Shown one piece after another: positions 36,129 to 45,293 of a DNA stretch of 64,000 nt. The notes under the pieces were generated by a model that saw only the letters and a program-made list of their open reading frames with translations, made no database searches and was not told where the DNA came from. Each line of letters begins with the position of its first letter. Within the stretch, counting starts at the first letter, position 1. Origin of the DNA: Paenacidovorax monticola (GTDB lineage Bacteria; Pseudomonadota; Gammaproteobacteria; Burkholderiales; Burkholderiaceae_C); NCBI RefSeq assembly GCF_014489595.1, contig NZ_CP060790.1, forward strand, positions 930,001 to 994,000, read 5' to 3'. Both the position numbers and the translations under genes were made by a program.

Positions 36129-36535
36129 ACGATACGCAGCGCCAGGACATCCTCATCGTCGACGACGACCCGCGCAACCGCAAGTTGCTGGAGGCCTTCC
36201 TCATCGCCGACGGGTATGCCGTGCGCAGTTGCGGGTCGGGTGCCGAGGCCCTGCGCGCGGCCGCCGAGCGGCGGCCCACGGCGATCCTGCTCGACGCCAT
36301 GATGCCGGGCATGGACGGCTTCGAGACCGTGCGGCGGCTGCGCGCCCAGGCCGAGACGCGCGCCATCCCGGTGCTCATGGTCACGGCACTCGACGACGCG
36401 GCCTCGCGCCAGCGGCTGGCCGGTGCCGGCATCCATGACATCCTGACCAAGCCCGTCGATCGCTGGCAGCTCAAGGCCAAGCTCCTGTCGCTGACGGCGG
36501 CGCCAACGCAGGCAGGAGGCGATGGTCATGCGTAG
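36125..36535 (+). CDS. Second stand-alone receiver protein
   Basis: 136 residues. Receiver only: [16 protein letters not shown], phospho-acceptor Asp57 ([19 protein letters not shown]), VMVTALDD and [15 protein letters not shown]. It overlaps the previous gene by four bases (ATGA) and the next by 14 bp. Its sequence is PleD-receiver-like, without an output domain. It may carry phosphate to, or compete for, the GAF-EAL-REC protein. Confidence 0.88.
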   Translation: MNDTQRQDILIVDDDPRNRKLLEAFLIADGYAVRSCGSGAEALRAAAERRPTAILLDAMMPGMDGFETVRRLRAQAETRAIPVLMVTALDDAASRQRLAGAGIHDILTKPVDRWQLKAKLLSLTAAPTQAGGDGHA

Positions 36536-38819
36536 TGCCCGGGCCTCCGCGCAGGCGCTGGAGAGGCTGCTCAAGCTCCACGCCATGCTCAGCCGCATCA
36601 ATCAGACCATCGTGCGCGCCGAGGACCCGCAGGAGCTGTACCTGGCGGCCTGCCGCATCGCCGTGGAGGAGGGCGGGTTCCTGGGCGCCTGGATCGGTGT
36701 GGCCGAACCAGACAGTGGCGCGATCGCTTCCCTGGCGCGGACGGGGCCGCCGATCCCCTTCGAGCGCATGGAGGCCTTGGTGGGCGAGGCGGTCCGCAGC
36801 GGTCACCCGCAGGTACTTCAGCGCACGGCTGGCGAGGAGCGCCTGGCCCCCTGGCGTGGCGTGCTGCGCGAGACGGCCACGGAGGCATTGGCGGCGTTTC
36901 CGCTGGTACAGGAGGGGCAGACGATCGGCGCGTTCGCCATCGCGGCCTCGGAGGCGCAAGGGTTCGATCCGAGCCGCATCGCCCTGCTGAGCGAAGTGGC
37001 GGGGGACATTTCCTTCGCGCTGGAGGGCATGCGGCGCGAAGAGCGGCGTGCGGCGGCCGAAAGCAAGGTCCATTACCTGGCCTACTACGACCCGCAGACC
37101 GGACTGCTCGGGCGCGAACTGTGGACCCAGCGGCTTGCGGCCGCATGCGCGGACGGTGGCCAATGGGCGGTGATGGCGGTGAACCTGCGCAGCTACCATG
37201 GCGCGCTGCAATTGCTGGGGCAGGCCATGGGGCCCGAAGTGGCCCAGGCCGTGGCGTCGCGGCTGGAGCGTCTGCAGCCCACCGCGGCGATCGGGCGCAT
37301 CAGCGAATCGGAGTTCGTCGTCGCCATCGGGCCGCTCGACGGCCTGCATCTGGCAGAAGAAGCCGCCTGGAGCATCGGCTCCGCGCTCTCCGAGGCCATC
37401 GTGGTCGATGGGCGGGACAGCTTTCTCAACCCCTTCGTGGGCATCGCCGTCCATCCCCAGGACGGCTCCAGCGCCGAGCGGGTGCTCAAGGCCGCGCTGG
37501 TGGCCGCGGCCAGCCGGCCGCAGGACACCCGCGACCGTTGCCGCTTCTATGCGCCCGAGCTGGACCTACAGACCCAGCGCCGGGCCGAGCTGGAGGCGGC
37601 GCTGCGCCGGGCGCTGGAGAGAGGGGAGTACCTGTTGCACTACCAGCCCCAGGTCGAGCTGGAGACCGGCCGCGTGGAGGGGGTGGAGGCGCTGCTGCGC
37701 TGGCAGCGCCCCGGCCACGGGCTGGTGCCGCCGTACGAGTTCATTCCGCTGCTGGAGGAAACCGGCCTCATCGTCCCTGTGGGCGAGTGGGTGCTCGAAG
37801 AGGCATGCCGCACGGCACGGCGTTGGCAGGACGAAGGCCTTCCACCGCTGCGCATGGCCGTCAACCTGTCGGCGCGCCAGTTCCAGGGCGAGGACGTGGG
37901 GGCGCTGGTCCAGCAGGTGCTGCGCAAGACCGGGCTGGAGGCGCGCTGGCTGGAGCTGGAGATCACGGAAAGCGCCGTGCTGCTCAACGCGGACGCGGTG
38001 ATCCGCACCCTCAGCCACCTGCGCGCGCTCGGTGTGGGCCATTCGCTGGACGACTTCGGAACCGGGTATTCCTCGCTGAGCTACCTGCAGCGCCTGCCGG
38101 TGGAGCGCATCAAGATCGACCGCAGCTTCATCACCCACCTCACTTCGGCGCCCCAGGATGCGGCCATTGTGCGGGCCGTCATCGGCATGGCCCACAGCCT
38201 GGGCATGCGCGTGATCGCGGAAGGGGTCGAAACCGAAGCCCAGCTGGGCTACCTGCGCGGCCTGCATTGCGAGGAGATGCAGGGCTACCTCTTCAGCCGC
38301 CCCCTGCCGCCGCAAGAGCTGGAGGCGCTGATGCGCGAGGGGCGCCGGCTCCATGCCGGGCCGGGCGGGGTCGACAGCCAGCGTGTGCTGCTGGTCGTGG
38401 ACGATGACCCCGAGGTTCTGGCCGCCCTGGGCGGGCTGCTCCGTGGCACGGAGATCCAGGCGCTGACCACGGGCCGCATCGACGAGGCATTCGACCTGCT
38501 GGCCACCCATCCCGTGGGCGTGATCGTCTGCGACCAGCGCATGCCGTCGATGACGGGCACCGAATTCCTGCGGCGCGTCCGCGAGCTGCATCCGCACACG
38601 GTGCGGATCGTGCTGTCGAGCTACGTCGAGCTGAATTCGGTGATCGACGCGGTGAACCGCGACGCGATCTATCGCTTTCTGACCAAGCCCTGGGATGGCG
38701 AGACGCTGCTCGGCAGCCTGCGCGACGCCTTCCGGCAGTACGAAATCAACCGGGACGGCCACCGGCGGCCGCCGCGTGCCGCCATGGCACGCGAGGGGGC
38801 CCGGCTGCCCGTGGCCTGA
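36522..38819 (+). CDS. GAF-degenerate GGDEF-EAL-REC phosphodiesterase
   Basis: 765 residues from ATG 36522 (GCAGGAGGCG upstream). Order: GAF (about 15-170), GGDEF-like domain (185-335) whose signature is SESEF and so cannot make c-di-GMP, EAL (350-600) with [30 protein letters not shown] and KIDRSF all intact, then a C-terminal receiver ([33 protein letters not shown]). It should hydrolyse c-di-GMP, with the dead GGDEF perhaps binding GTP as an activator and the receiver tying activity to the kinase encoded upstream. Receiver at the C-terminus with no output after it is unusual for this class. Confidence 0.9.
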   Translation: MVMRSARASAQALERLLKLHAMLSRINQTIVRAEDPQELYLAACRIAVEEGGFLGAWIGVAEPDSGAIASLARTGPPIPFERMEALVGEAVRSGHPQVLQRTAGEERLAPWRGVLRETATEALAAFPLVQEGQTIGAFAIAASEAQGFDPSRIALLSEVAGDISFALEGMRREERRAAAESKVHYLAYYDPQTGLLGRELWTQRLAAACADGGQWAVMAVNLRSYHGALQLLGQAMGPEVAQAVASRLERLQPTAAIGRISESEFVVAIGPLDGLHLAEEAAWSIGSALSEAIVVDGRDSFLNPFVGIAVHPQDGSSAERVLKAALVAAASRPQDTRDRCRFYAPELDLQTQRRAELEAALRRALERGEYLLHYQPQVELETGRVEGVEALLRWQRPGHGLVPPYEFIPLLEETGLIVPVGEWVLEEACRTARRWQDEGLPPLRMAVNLSARQFQGEDVGALVQQVLRKTGLEARWLELEITESAVLLNADAVIRTLSHLRALGVGHSLDDFGTGYSSLSYLQRLPVERIKIDRSFITHLTSAPQDAAIVRAVIGMAHSLGMRVIAEGVETEAQLGYLRGLHCEEMQGYLFSRPLPPQELEALMREGRRLHAGPGGVDSQRVLLVVDDDPEVLAALGGLLRGTEIQALTTGRIDEAFDLLATHPVGVIVCDQRMPSMTGTEFLRRVRELHPHTVRIVLSSYVELNSVIDAVNRDAIYRFLTKPWDGETLLGSLRDAFRQYEINRDGHRRPPRAAMAREGARLPVA

Positions 38820-38835
38820 GGCGGGGCAGAGGCCA

Positions 38836-40539
38836 TCAGGAGGCCACGCGGGCCCGCTGGACGATTTTCTGCGCGGCGGCCTGGGTCGTTCCCTGCGCCA
38901 GCGTCCCGAAGTGGCAGCCCCAGGCACCGGCCTGGCGGGACCCCAGGAACACGTCGCTCACCTCGGTGGTAGTGTGGCGCAGCAGCTCTGCGCCTTGCAG
39001 CACCCGGGCCACGGCTTCGGTCATGGGGCGGGCCAGGAACTCGTCGCGGAGGGCTTCCTGCACGAGGTGCTCCGTCTGCCGCACCAGCGCGTCGAAGCGG
39101 CTGTCCTGGCCGGCCAGGGGGCGTAGTTCGTCCCACAGCGCGTCCATGGTGCGCGGATCCTTCAGCATGGCGCGGCGCACGTCCATGCACATCATGTTGG
39201 CCGTGCCCTCCCACACGCTGTTGAGCGGCGCCTCGCGGTACAGGCGGGCCATGGGGTTCTCTTCGATGAAGCCGTTGCCGCCGTGGCATTGCAGGGCCTC
39301 GTTGGCTACGGCTGGCGCGCGGGAGCAGTTGAAGAACTTGGCGGCCGGCGTGGCCACGCGCGCCAGCAGGCGCTCATGCTCGCTCGCGTCCATCAGGTCC
39401 GTGGCCCTGGCCACGCGCAGGGCCATGAGGGTGGCGGCCTCGACCTCCACCGCCATGTCGGCCAGCACGTTGGCCATCATGGGGCGCTCCGCGATCGGCG
39501 AACCAAAGGCGCCGCGCGTGGTGGTGTGCTGCAGCGCGAGCGTGAGCGCCTGGCGCATGAGGCCCGCGGAGCCCACGGCGAAGTCCAGGCGGGTGAGGTG
39601 GGCATGCGACAGGATTTCGCGGATGCCATGGCCCTCCGCGCCGACCCGGATGGCCAGCGTTCCCGCATACTCCACCTCGCTCGACGCATTGGATTTGTTG
39701 CCCGCCTTGTCCTTGAGCCGCTGGACGAAGAAGCGGTTGAAGCTGCCGTCCGGCAGCGTGCGGGGCAGGAAGAAGCAGGTGACGCCGCCATCGACCTTGG
39801 CCAGGGTGAAGAACCCGTCGGACTGGGGCACCGAGCAAAACCATTTATGCCCCATCAGCTCGTACCAGTGGGCGGTGGCGCCGTGATAGTCGGCGGAGTG
39901 CGAGAAGCGTGCCGTGGTCTGCGTCTCGCGCAGGTCGGAGCCGCCTTGTTTCTCCGTCATCGCGTAGCCGATGACGACAGAGGGCTTCTGGCCCACCTCC
40001 TTGCGGCTGAATTCGTACACCGCGCCCCGGGCCTTCTCGGCCCAGATCGCCAGGGCGGGCTCCGCCGCGAAGCCCGCGTACGACGCATAGGCCATGCCCG
40101 TGGGGCAGGCCGTGCCTTGCTCCACCTGGTTCCACAGGTAGGACAGCACTGCCCGCGCGAAGTGCCCATGGGGCTCCTGCGTGCGCCAGGCAAGGCTGGG
40201 GACTTCGTGCTGCCAGGCCAGGGACATGAGCTGGTGCCAGCTGGGGTGGAAGTCCACCCAGTCGATGCGGTGGCCGAAGCGGTCGTGCGTCTTCAGCTCG
40301 GGCGTGTGCCGGTTGGCCAGACGCGCCAGTTCCTGCACGCTCTCGTCGCCCGCCACGGCCCCGAGGGCCGCGCAGCGCTGCGCGGCCCAGGGGGCCTCGC
40401 GCGCAATCGCGGCGCTCAGCACCGCGTCCGCGCTGAAGGCATTGAAGCCGCTGGCCGGATGGGCCTGGTTAAGCACCTGGTGGGTGTGGTAGCGGCTGTC
40501 GCCGACCGCGAGCACGGCGGGGGGAAGGGGCTTGTTCAT
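38836..40539 (-). CDS. AidB-like acyl-CoA dehydrogenase
   Basis: 567 residues from ATG 40539 (CAGGAGACAAGC upstream). FAD-dependent acyl-CoA dehydrogenase of the AidB branch: YAMTEKQGGSDLRETQT, GHKWFCSVPQSDGFF, LQCHGGNGFIEENPMARLYREAPLNSVWEGTANMMC, the last containing the usual catalytic Glu region. E. coli AidB binds DNA and protects against alkylation; homologues in beta-oxidation settings work as true dehydrogenases. It is preceded by, and coupled to, a TetR regulator, which suggests control by an acyl-CoA. Substrate unknown. Confidence 0.87.
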   Translation of the reverse strand: MNKPLPPAVLAVGDSRYHTHQVLNQAHPASGFNAFSADAVLSAAIAREAPWAAQRCAALGAVAGDESVQELARLANRHTPELKTHDRFGHRIDWVDFHPSWHQLMSLAWQHEVPSLAWRTQEPHGHFARAVLSYLWNQVEQGTACPTGMAYASYAGFAAEPALAIWAEKARGAVYEFSRKEVGQKPSVVIGYAMTEKQGGSDLRETQTTARFSHSADYHGATAHWYELMGHKWFCSVPQSDGFFTLAKVDGGVTCFFLPRTLPDGSFNRFFVQRLKDKAGNKSNASSEVEYAGTLAIRVGAEGHGIREILSHAHLTRLDFAVGSAGLMRQALTLALQHTTTRGAFGSPIAERPMMANVLADMAVEVEAATLMALRVARATDLMDASEHERLLARVATPAAKFFNCSRAPAVANEALQCHGGNGFIEENPMARLYREAPLNSVWEGTANMMCMDVRRAMLKDPRTMDALWDELRPLAGQDSRFDALVRQTEHLVQEALRDEFLARPMTEAVARVLQGAELLRHTTTEVSDVFLGSRQAGAWGCHFGTLAQGTTQAAAQKIVQRARVAS

Positions 40540-41212
40540 GCTTGTCTCCTGTGGATGTCGGTTCTTGCGGCGGGGGAGGGGAGGCGGCCACGCCGGCGCA
40601 GGCCATGCATGCAATCTGGCCGGCCAGCCGGGCCACTTCGCGCTGGTAGGTGGCCGAGTCGCGCACCTGCTGGTGGTTCAGGGGCGACAGCGGGCCGATC
40701 AGGCCCTCCATGAAGCCGCCGACGATGACCGAGGCGGCAATCTCGGGGTGCACGTCCGCGCGCATGCCGGCATCCTGCTGGCCGGCCGCAATGATCGAGC
40801 GCACCACCTCGCTGATGGCGGCGCGGTACTTCAGCCGCACTTCGTCGATCTCCTTGTCGCAGGGCTCCGCGATCATGGCGTAGGCCAGCCGGGGATTGCG
40901 CATGGCGCGGCGCACGAAAGTCGCCACCATGGAGTGCAGGCGATCCAGGGCCGTTCCCTCCGAGGTGGCGATATCGCCCAGCACATCCACTTCGCGTTGC
41001 GAGACCCTGGACAGCACCTCGGCGAACAGCTCGGCCTTGGAGGGGAAGTAGCGGTACACCGTGCCCGTCGCAATGCCCGCCGACGCGGCAACGTTGGCCA
41101 CCTGCGCTTCCTGCCATCCGCCCTCGCTCACCAGGGTGCGTGCGGCGTCCAGGATGCGCGCGCGGTTGTCTTGAAGACGGGCCTCGACGGCCTCGGTTTG
41201 ACGGTAAGCCAC
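40536..41212 (-). CDS. TetR-family regulator (frame broken at 40572-40576)
   Basis: About 225 residues from GTG 41212. The helix-turn-helix reads LDAARTLVSEGGWQEAQ, ASAGIATGTVYRYFPSKAELFAEVL (residues about 18-65). The C-terminal ligand domain is helical. In the sequence as given, the frame runs on to 40469; one added C (coding strand) at 40572-40576 gives ASPPPAARTDIHRRQA and a stop at 40536-40538 that overlaps the aidB ATG as ATGA. That tidy overlap is why I prefer the repaired end. An alternative start further upstream (ATG 41344) would run through a palindromic operator and is unlikely. Confidence 0.82.
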
Positions 41213-41261
41213 AAGAAATGAACCTTGATTCACTGATGGTGTGAATGCTAATTCATTTCTT
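41213..41261. promoter_or_regulatory. Nested palindrome, probable TetR operator
   Basis: AAGAAATGAA (41213-41222) pairs perfectly with TTCATTTCTT (41252-41261), and ATTCAC (41228-41233) with GTGAAT (41241-41246); both share the centre 41237. It abuts the TetR start codon. TGAAT/ATTCA-type arms are common in operators of acyl-CoA-responsive TetR proteins. Confidence 0.7.
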
Positions 41262-41560
41262 TCCAGCCATGCAAGCCCCTTTCCTGCCCGATCCGATGGG
41301 CAGGCCATCGCGGGCCGATGCAGGGTCGGCCAGTTGCGCGTCATGGCCTTCGAGCGCTGCGATCATCTCCGGCGTGCGGTGCTGGACCCACACAGGCTTG
41401 CCGCGCCATTCCACGGTCTTCATACCGCCAGGCGGGATGTCGCCGATGTCGACCTCCACGGCGGCCATGGCCGCGGCGCTCGTGGCGACGCCGGTGGCGA
41501 TGAGCCAGGTTCGGCGCTCATCGTCGAGCGGATGGGGCAGGGCAGGGTGGATGCGTTCAT
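41253..41560 (-). pseudogene. Truncated Rieske iron-sulfur subunit (petA) remnant
   Basis: About 102 residues. The frame opens at ATG 41560 with a ribosome site (AAAGGAATTGCA). With one added C at 41534-41537 it reads MNASTLPCPHPLDDERRTWLIATG, then VEVDIGDIPPGGMKTVEWRGKPVWVQHRTPEMIAALEGHDAQLADP. That is the N-terminal and linker part of the cytochrome bc1 Rieske protein. The membrane helix is shortened and the whole 2Fe-2S domain (CTHLG and CPCHGS) is missing; the tail SGRKGACMAGKK ends in the TetR operator. It cannot be a working Rieske protein. A retained short peptide is possible but unsupported. Confidence 0.7.
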
Positions 41561-41757
41561 TGCAATTCCTTTCGAGGCGCTGCGCACGGTGGTCAGGCGC
41601 TCGACGTAGGCCAGCACCTCGCGCCGCTCATTCAGCAGCGGCCTCAGTTCAACATCCACATGTTCGGGCCCGCGCAGCGTGTGGTGGATGTGCAGTACCC
41701 GGTCTGGCCCCCGCGTGTCCCTGGCCCTGCAGGGGAGGGAGGTCGGCCATGCGGTGA
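41561..41757 (-). pseudogene. PAS-like regulator fragment
   Basis: One minus-strand frame reads DTRGPDRVLHIHHTLRGPEH, then VDVELRPLLNERREVLAYVERLTTVRSAS, with no start or stop of its own and running into the petA remnant. The pattern (HIHHT, EHVDVELRPL, YVERL) resembles the end of a PAS domain in sigma-54-type regulators, from memory. Nothing recognisable precedes it. I read it as a gene fragment left by a deletion that also truncated petA. Confidence 0.4.
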
Positions 41758-41795
41758 TTCTGCCAGTACTGCCCCTCCGGCAGCCCTGAGTAGCC

Positions 41796-42200
41796 TCACA
41801 TGCCCGCGAACAACCCGTCCTCGTTCAGCAACTCGAAGACGATCTCCGGTCGCTGCTCCATGCTCTTCTTGATCGCCGCGGGGATGGCCTGGCGTGTCTT
41901 GCGGCACAGCCCGGGTTGCTCGTGCACAAGGATGGCAATGCCGCGCAGGCTGCGCACCTCATGGGGGCTGGCGGAAATGCTCAGGCGCACGCCGAGCTGC
42001 TGGAACAGGCGCTCTTCCATGTGCCGCAGGTCGCCCAGGCTGGCCAGGTTCTCCAGGCGCTGGATCAGCCGCTTTTCCTCGTCCCGGGTGAGGCGCAGGA
42101 TGCGCACATCGCCATCGACCGCCTGCAGGAGGGCGTCGCGGTCGCACACGCAGGCGCCTGGCGGGCACTCGGTGCGGATGGGAAAGGAAGGGGTCGTCAT
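41796..42200 (-). CDS. Conserved hypothetical protein with N-terminal CPPGACVC motif
   Basis: 134 residues from ATG 42200 (an upstream in-frame start would add an implausible 66 residues across the copper promoter). N-terminus MTTPSFPIRTECPPGACVCD places three Cys in a possible metal site. The middle is charged and helical (LRLTRDEEKRLIQRLENLASLGDLRHMEERL). The end has RGIAILVHEQPGLCRKTRQA, then IPAAIKKSMEQRPEIVFELLNEDGLF. I have a faint memory of similar hypothetical proteins in Betaproteobacteria but know no function. It is divergent from the copper ATPase. No signal peptide, so cytoplasmic. Confidence 0.65.
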   Translation of the reverse strand: MTTPSFPIRTECPPGACVCDRDALLQAVDGDVRILRLTRDEEKRLIQRLENLASLGDLRHMEERLFQQLGVRLSISASPHEVRSLRGIAILVHEQPGLCRKTRQAIPAAIKKSMEQRPEIVFELLNEDGLFAGM

Positions 42201-42312
42201 GGGCGCACAGGGCCGCCGATGCTGCGGCCGCATGCATTCTACGAACGCCGTCCCGGGCCTGCAGGCGGCCGGGCCTCTCCATGGGAATGGCCATCCCCTG
42301 GGTTTGCAAGGC

Positions 42313-42343
42313 TTGACATTGCCACTGTGGAAAGGTTGATAGT
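42313..42343 (+). promoter_or_regulatory. MerR/CueR-type metal-responsive promoter of the copper ATPase
   Basis: TTGACA (-35, 42313-42318) and GATAGT (-10, 42338-42343) are separated by exactly 19 bp, the over-long spacer that MerR-family activators need. Inside is the dyad ACATTGCCAC-T-GTGGAAAGGT, matching CueR-like boxes (ACCTTCC...GGAAGGT) at 8 of 10 positions per arm. It lies 69 bp upstream of the ATPase start. Confidence 0.8.
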
Positions 42344-42411
42344 GCCAAACCATGGGCGGGCGCCGATCGAGCGGTGCCCGGTCCGGAGCTTGAAACACAG
42401 GGACCTGTCAC

Positions 42412-44684
42412 ATGAACCACGAACAGCGGACACCTGCCGGCATGAGCCATGGCGCGCACGAGCACCATCACCACGGGGGGCACGGAGAGGGCGCTGGCCC
42501 TCAGGACCACGCGGCCCACGCGCATGATCACCACGCCCACCACGGGCATGCGGCGCCCCCGCCGCAGGGCGCGGAGGTGCCGCCTGCCGCGGGGACGGTA
42601 TACACCTGCCCCATGCATCCGGAAGTGCGGCAGGACCACCCCGGCAACTGCCCCAAGTGCGGCATGGCGCTGGAACCCCTGATGCCCACGCTGGAGGAGG
42701 GCGACAACGCGGAGCTGACCGATTTCCAGCACCGCTTCTGGTGGACGCTGCCCCTCACGGTGGCCGTCACCGTGCTGGCCATGCTGGGGCATCGGCTGCA
42801 ATGGTTCGAGATGGCCACGCAGAGCTGGATCGAACTGGTGCTGACCCTGCCCATCGTGCTCTGGGCGGGCTGGCCGTTCTTCGTGCGCGGTGCCCAATCG
42901 GTCGCGAACCGCAGCCCGAACATGTGGACGCTGATCAGCCTGGGCACGGGAGCGGCCTTCGCCTACAGCGTGGTCGCCACCGTGGCGCCGGGGGTGTTTC
43001 CGGACTCGTTCCAGGCCATGGGGCGCGTGGCGGTGTACTTCGAGGCGGCGGCCGTCATCATCTCGCTCACGCTGCTGGGGCAGATGCTGGAGCTGAAGGC
43101 GCGCTCGCAGACCTCGGCGGCCATCAAGTCCCTGCTGGGCCTGGCGCCCAAGACGGCGCGCCGCATCGGCGCCGACGGGCAGGAAAGCGACGTGCCGCTG
43201 GCCCACGTCCACGTTGGCGACCTGCTGCGCGTGCGCCCCGGCGAGAAGGTGCCCGTGGATGGTGTTGTAGTGGAGGGTCGCAGCGCCGTGGACGAATCCA
43301 TGCTGACGGGCGAACCCGTGCCCGTGGTCAAGGGGCCGGGGGACGGGCTGATCGGCGCGACCCTCAACACCAACGGGGCGCTGGTGATGCGTTCCGAGCG
43401 CGTGGGCGCGGCCACCATGCTCTCGCAGATCGTGCAGATGGTCTCGCAGGCCCAGCGCTCCCGCGCGCCCATGCAGCGCATGGCGGACCAGGTGGCGGGC
43501 TACTTCGTGGTGGCCGTGGTCGCCGTGGCGCTGTTCACGCTGCTGGCCTGGGGGCTGTGGGGGCCCGAGCCGCGCTGGGTCTACGGGCTCGTCAATGCCG
43601 TGGCGGTGCTGATCATCGCCTGCCCCTGCGCGCTGGGCCTGGCGACGCCCATGTCCATCATGGTGGCGACCGGGCGCGGCGCGACGGGCGGCGTGCTCTT
43701 CCGCGACGCGGCGGCGATCGAGAACCTGCGCAAGGTAGACACGCTGATCGTGGACAAGACCGGCACGCTGACGGAGGGGCGCCCCACCTTCGAGCAGGCC
43801 GTCCCCATGCCCGGCCAATCCGCCGACGAGGTGCTGCGCCTGGCCGCCAGCCTGGACCAGGGCAGCGAACACCCGCTGGCCGAGGCGATCGTGCAGGCGG
43901 CCCGGGCGCGGGGCCTCGCGCTCGACAAGCCCGAGGACTTTGAATCCGGCTCCGGCATCGGTGTGCGGGCCGGGTGGGGGGCCGGCAGCTGGCGCTAGGC
44001 AACACGGTGCTGATGGAACAGGCGGGCGTGTCCGCCGCGCCGCTTGCCGGGCAGGCCGAGGCGCTGCGCGCCACGGGGGCCAGCGTGATGTACCTGGCCG
44101 CCGACGGCCAACTGCAGGGGCTTCTGGCGGTGTCGGACCCCGTCAAGGCCAGCACCCCGGAGGCGCTCGCGGCGCTGCACGCCGCCGGCCTGCGCATCGT
44201 GATGGCCACGGGAGACGGCATGACCACGGCCCAGGCCGTGGGCGCGCGTCTGGGGATCGACGAGGTGCATGGCGAAGTCAAGCCCGCCGACAAGCTCGCC
44301 CTGGTCTCCCGGCTGCAGGCCGAGGGACGGGTGGTGGCCATGGCCGGCGACGGCATCAACGACGCGCCCGCGCTGGCCAAGGCGGATGTGGGCATCGCGA
44401 TGGGCACGGGCACCGATGTGGCGATGAACAGCGCGCAGGTGACGCTGGTGAAGGGCGACCTGCGCGGCATCTCCACGGCCCGGGGCCTGTCGGAAGCCAC
44501 GGTGGGGAACATGAAGCAGAACCTCATGTTCGCGTTCCTCTACAACGCGCTGGGCATCCCCATCGCGGCGGGCCTGCTGTACCCCCTCACGGGCTGGCTG
44601 CTCTCGCCCATGATCGCGGCCCTGGCCATGAGCCTGAGTTCCGCCTCCGTGATCGCCAACGCGCTGCGCCTGCGGGGCCGCTGA
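42412..44684 (+). CDS. Copper/silver-exporting P1B-type ATPase (frame broken at 43967-43969)
   Basis: About 757 residues after repair. The His-rich N-terminus (residues 14-50) precedes a heavy-metal-binding YHS-like domain ([24 protein letters not shown], about 64-88). Eight TM helices follow, with [12 protein letters not shown] (CPC ion site), [22 protein letters not shown] (phosphorylated Asp), SEHPLAEAI (His of the N-domain) and [26 protein letters not shown]. No classical GMxCxxC domain is present. It pumps Cu(I)/Ag(I) from the cytoplasm. One added G in 43967-43969 gives [17 protein letters not shown]. SilP/CopA-like; driven by the MerR-type promoter. Confidence 0.92.
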
Positions 44685-44761
44685 AGGGTGGTGCAAAAAA
44701 GCGCGTAGGATTTGACCTGCGCCAAGCCGCCACAGCGCGGCCTGGCTAGCATGCCACCACC

Positions 44762-45217
44762 ATGACACCCGTCAGACGCCTCGTCGCACTCTGGGGCCGC
44801 TGGATCGCCAGCGGCCTGGTCGCGGCGTTGCTGTTCTCGCAGGTGGCGCTGGCGGCGTACGCCTGCCCCCAGCTCGATTCGGAGGCGCATGCGGCCTCCA
44901 TGCAGATGGCGGGCATGGCGATGGAAGAGGCCGTGGCCATGGCCTCCATGCCCGACTGCCATGCGATGGCGGGGGCCATGGACGATGATGTCCCCCACCT
45001 GTGCCGCGCCCACTGCTCCGGCGACAGCCGGCCGGCCCCGTCCGTGCAGGGGCTGGATCTCCAGTCCATCGCGGCCCAGGCGGTCTGGATGGCCTATGTG
45101 CTGCCGGCCGTGCTCACACCGCTGCTCCAGGCCGACGCGCTGGCCACCCACGCCCAGGCCGATCCGCGAACGGGTGCTCCACCCATCTACCTTGCGCTCC
45201 AGGTCCTGAGGAATTGA
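44762..45217 (+). CDS. Small exported Met/His/Cys-containing protein of the copper island
   Basis: 151 residues. A signal peptide or anchor (ASGLVAALLFSQVALAAYA, about 17-35) is followed by a Met-rich stretch, SMQMAGMAMEEAVAMASMPDCHAMAGAM (about 46-74), and LCRAHCSGD. Met, His and Cys in this setting suggest periplasmic Cu(I) binding. A second hydrophobic segment lies near 105-122. It looks like the short proteins that often precede cus/czc operons, but I cannot name the family. 77 bp after the ATPase, same strand. Confidence 0.65.
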   Translation: MTPVRRLVALWGRWIASGLVAALLFSQVALAAYACPQLDSEAHAASMQMAGMAMEEAVAMASMPDCHAMAGAMDDDVPHLCRAHCSGDSRPAPSVQGLDLQSIAAQAVWMAYVLPAVLTPLLQADALATHAQADPRTGAPPIYLALQVLRN

Positions 45218-45232
45218 CGGTCCACGCCGTGC

Positions 45233-45253
45233 CCCGCCGCGTTCAGCGGCGGG
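45233..45253 (+). terminator. GC-rich hairpin before the cus operon
   Basis: CCCGCCGC (45233-45240) pairs perfectly with GCGGCGGG (45246-45253) around GTTCA. It lies between the small exported protein and cusC. No U-run follows, so it may be a weak terminator, attenuator or mRNA-stability hairpin. Confidence 0.45.
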
Positions 45254-45293
45254 TGCTCACGCGACTTCGTGGACATTGATTTCAAGGACCATC

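Noticed and set aside
41213..41344. Upstream ATG 41344 as the TetR start
   Set aside because: The extra 44 residues cross the nested palindrome and the petA remnant and do not resemble a TetR N-terminus.
42201..42398. N-terminal extension of the CPPGACVC protein to 200 residues
   Set aside because: It would run through the MerR-type copper promoter and reads as random Pro/Arg/Trp-rich sequence. ATG 42200 gives a compact protein.
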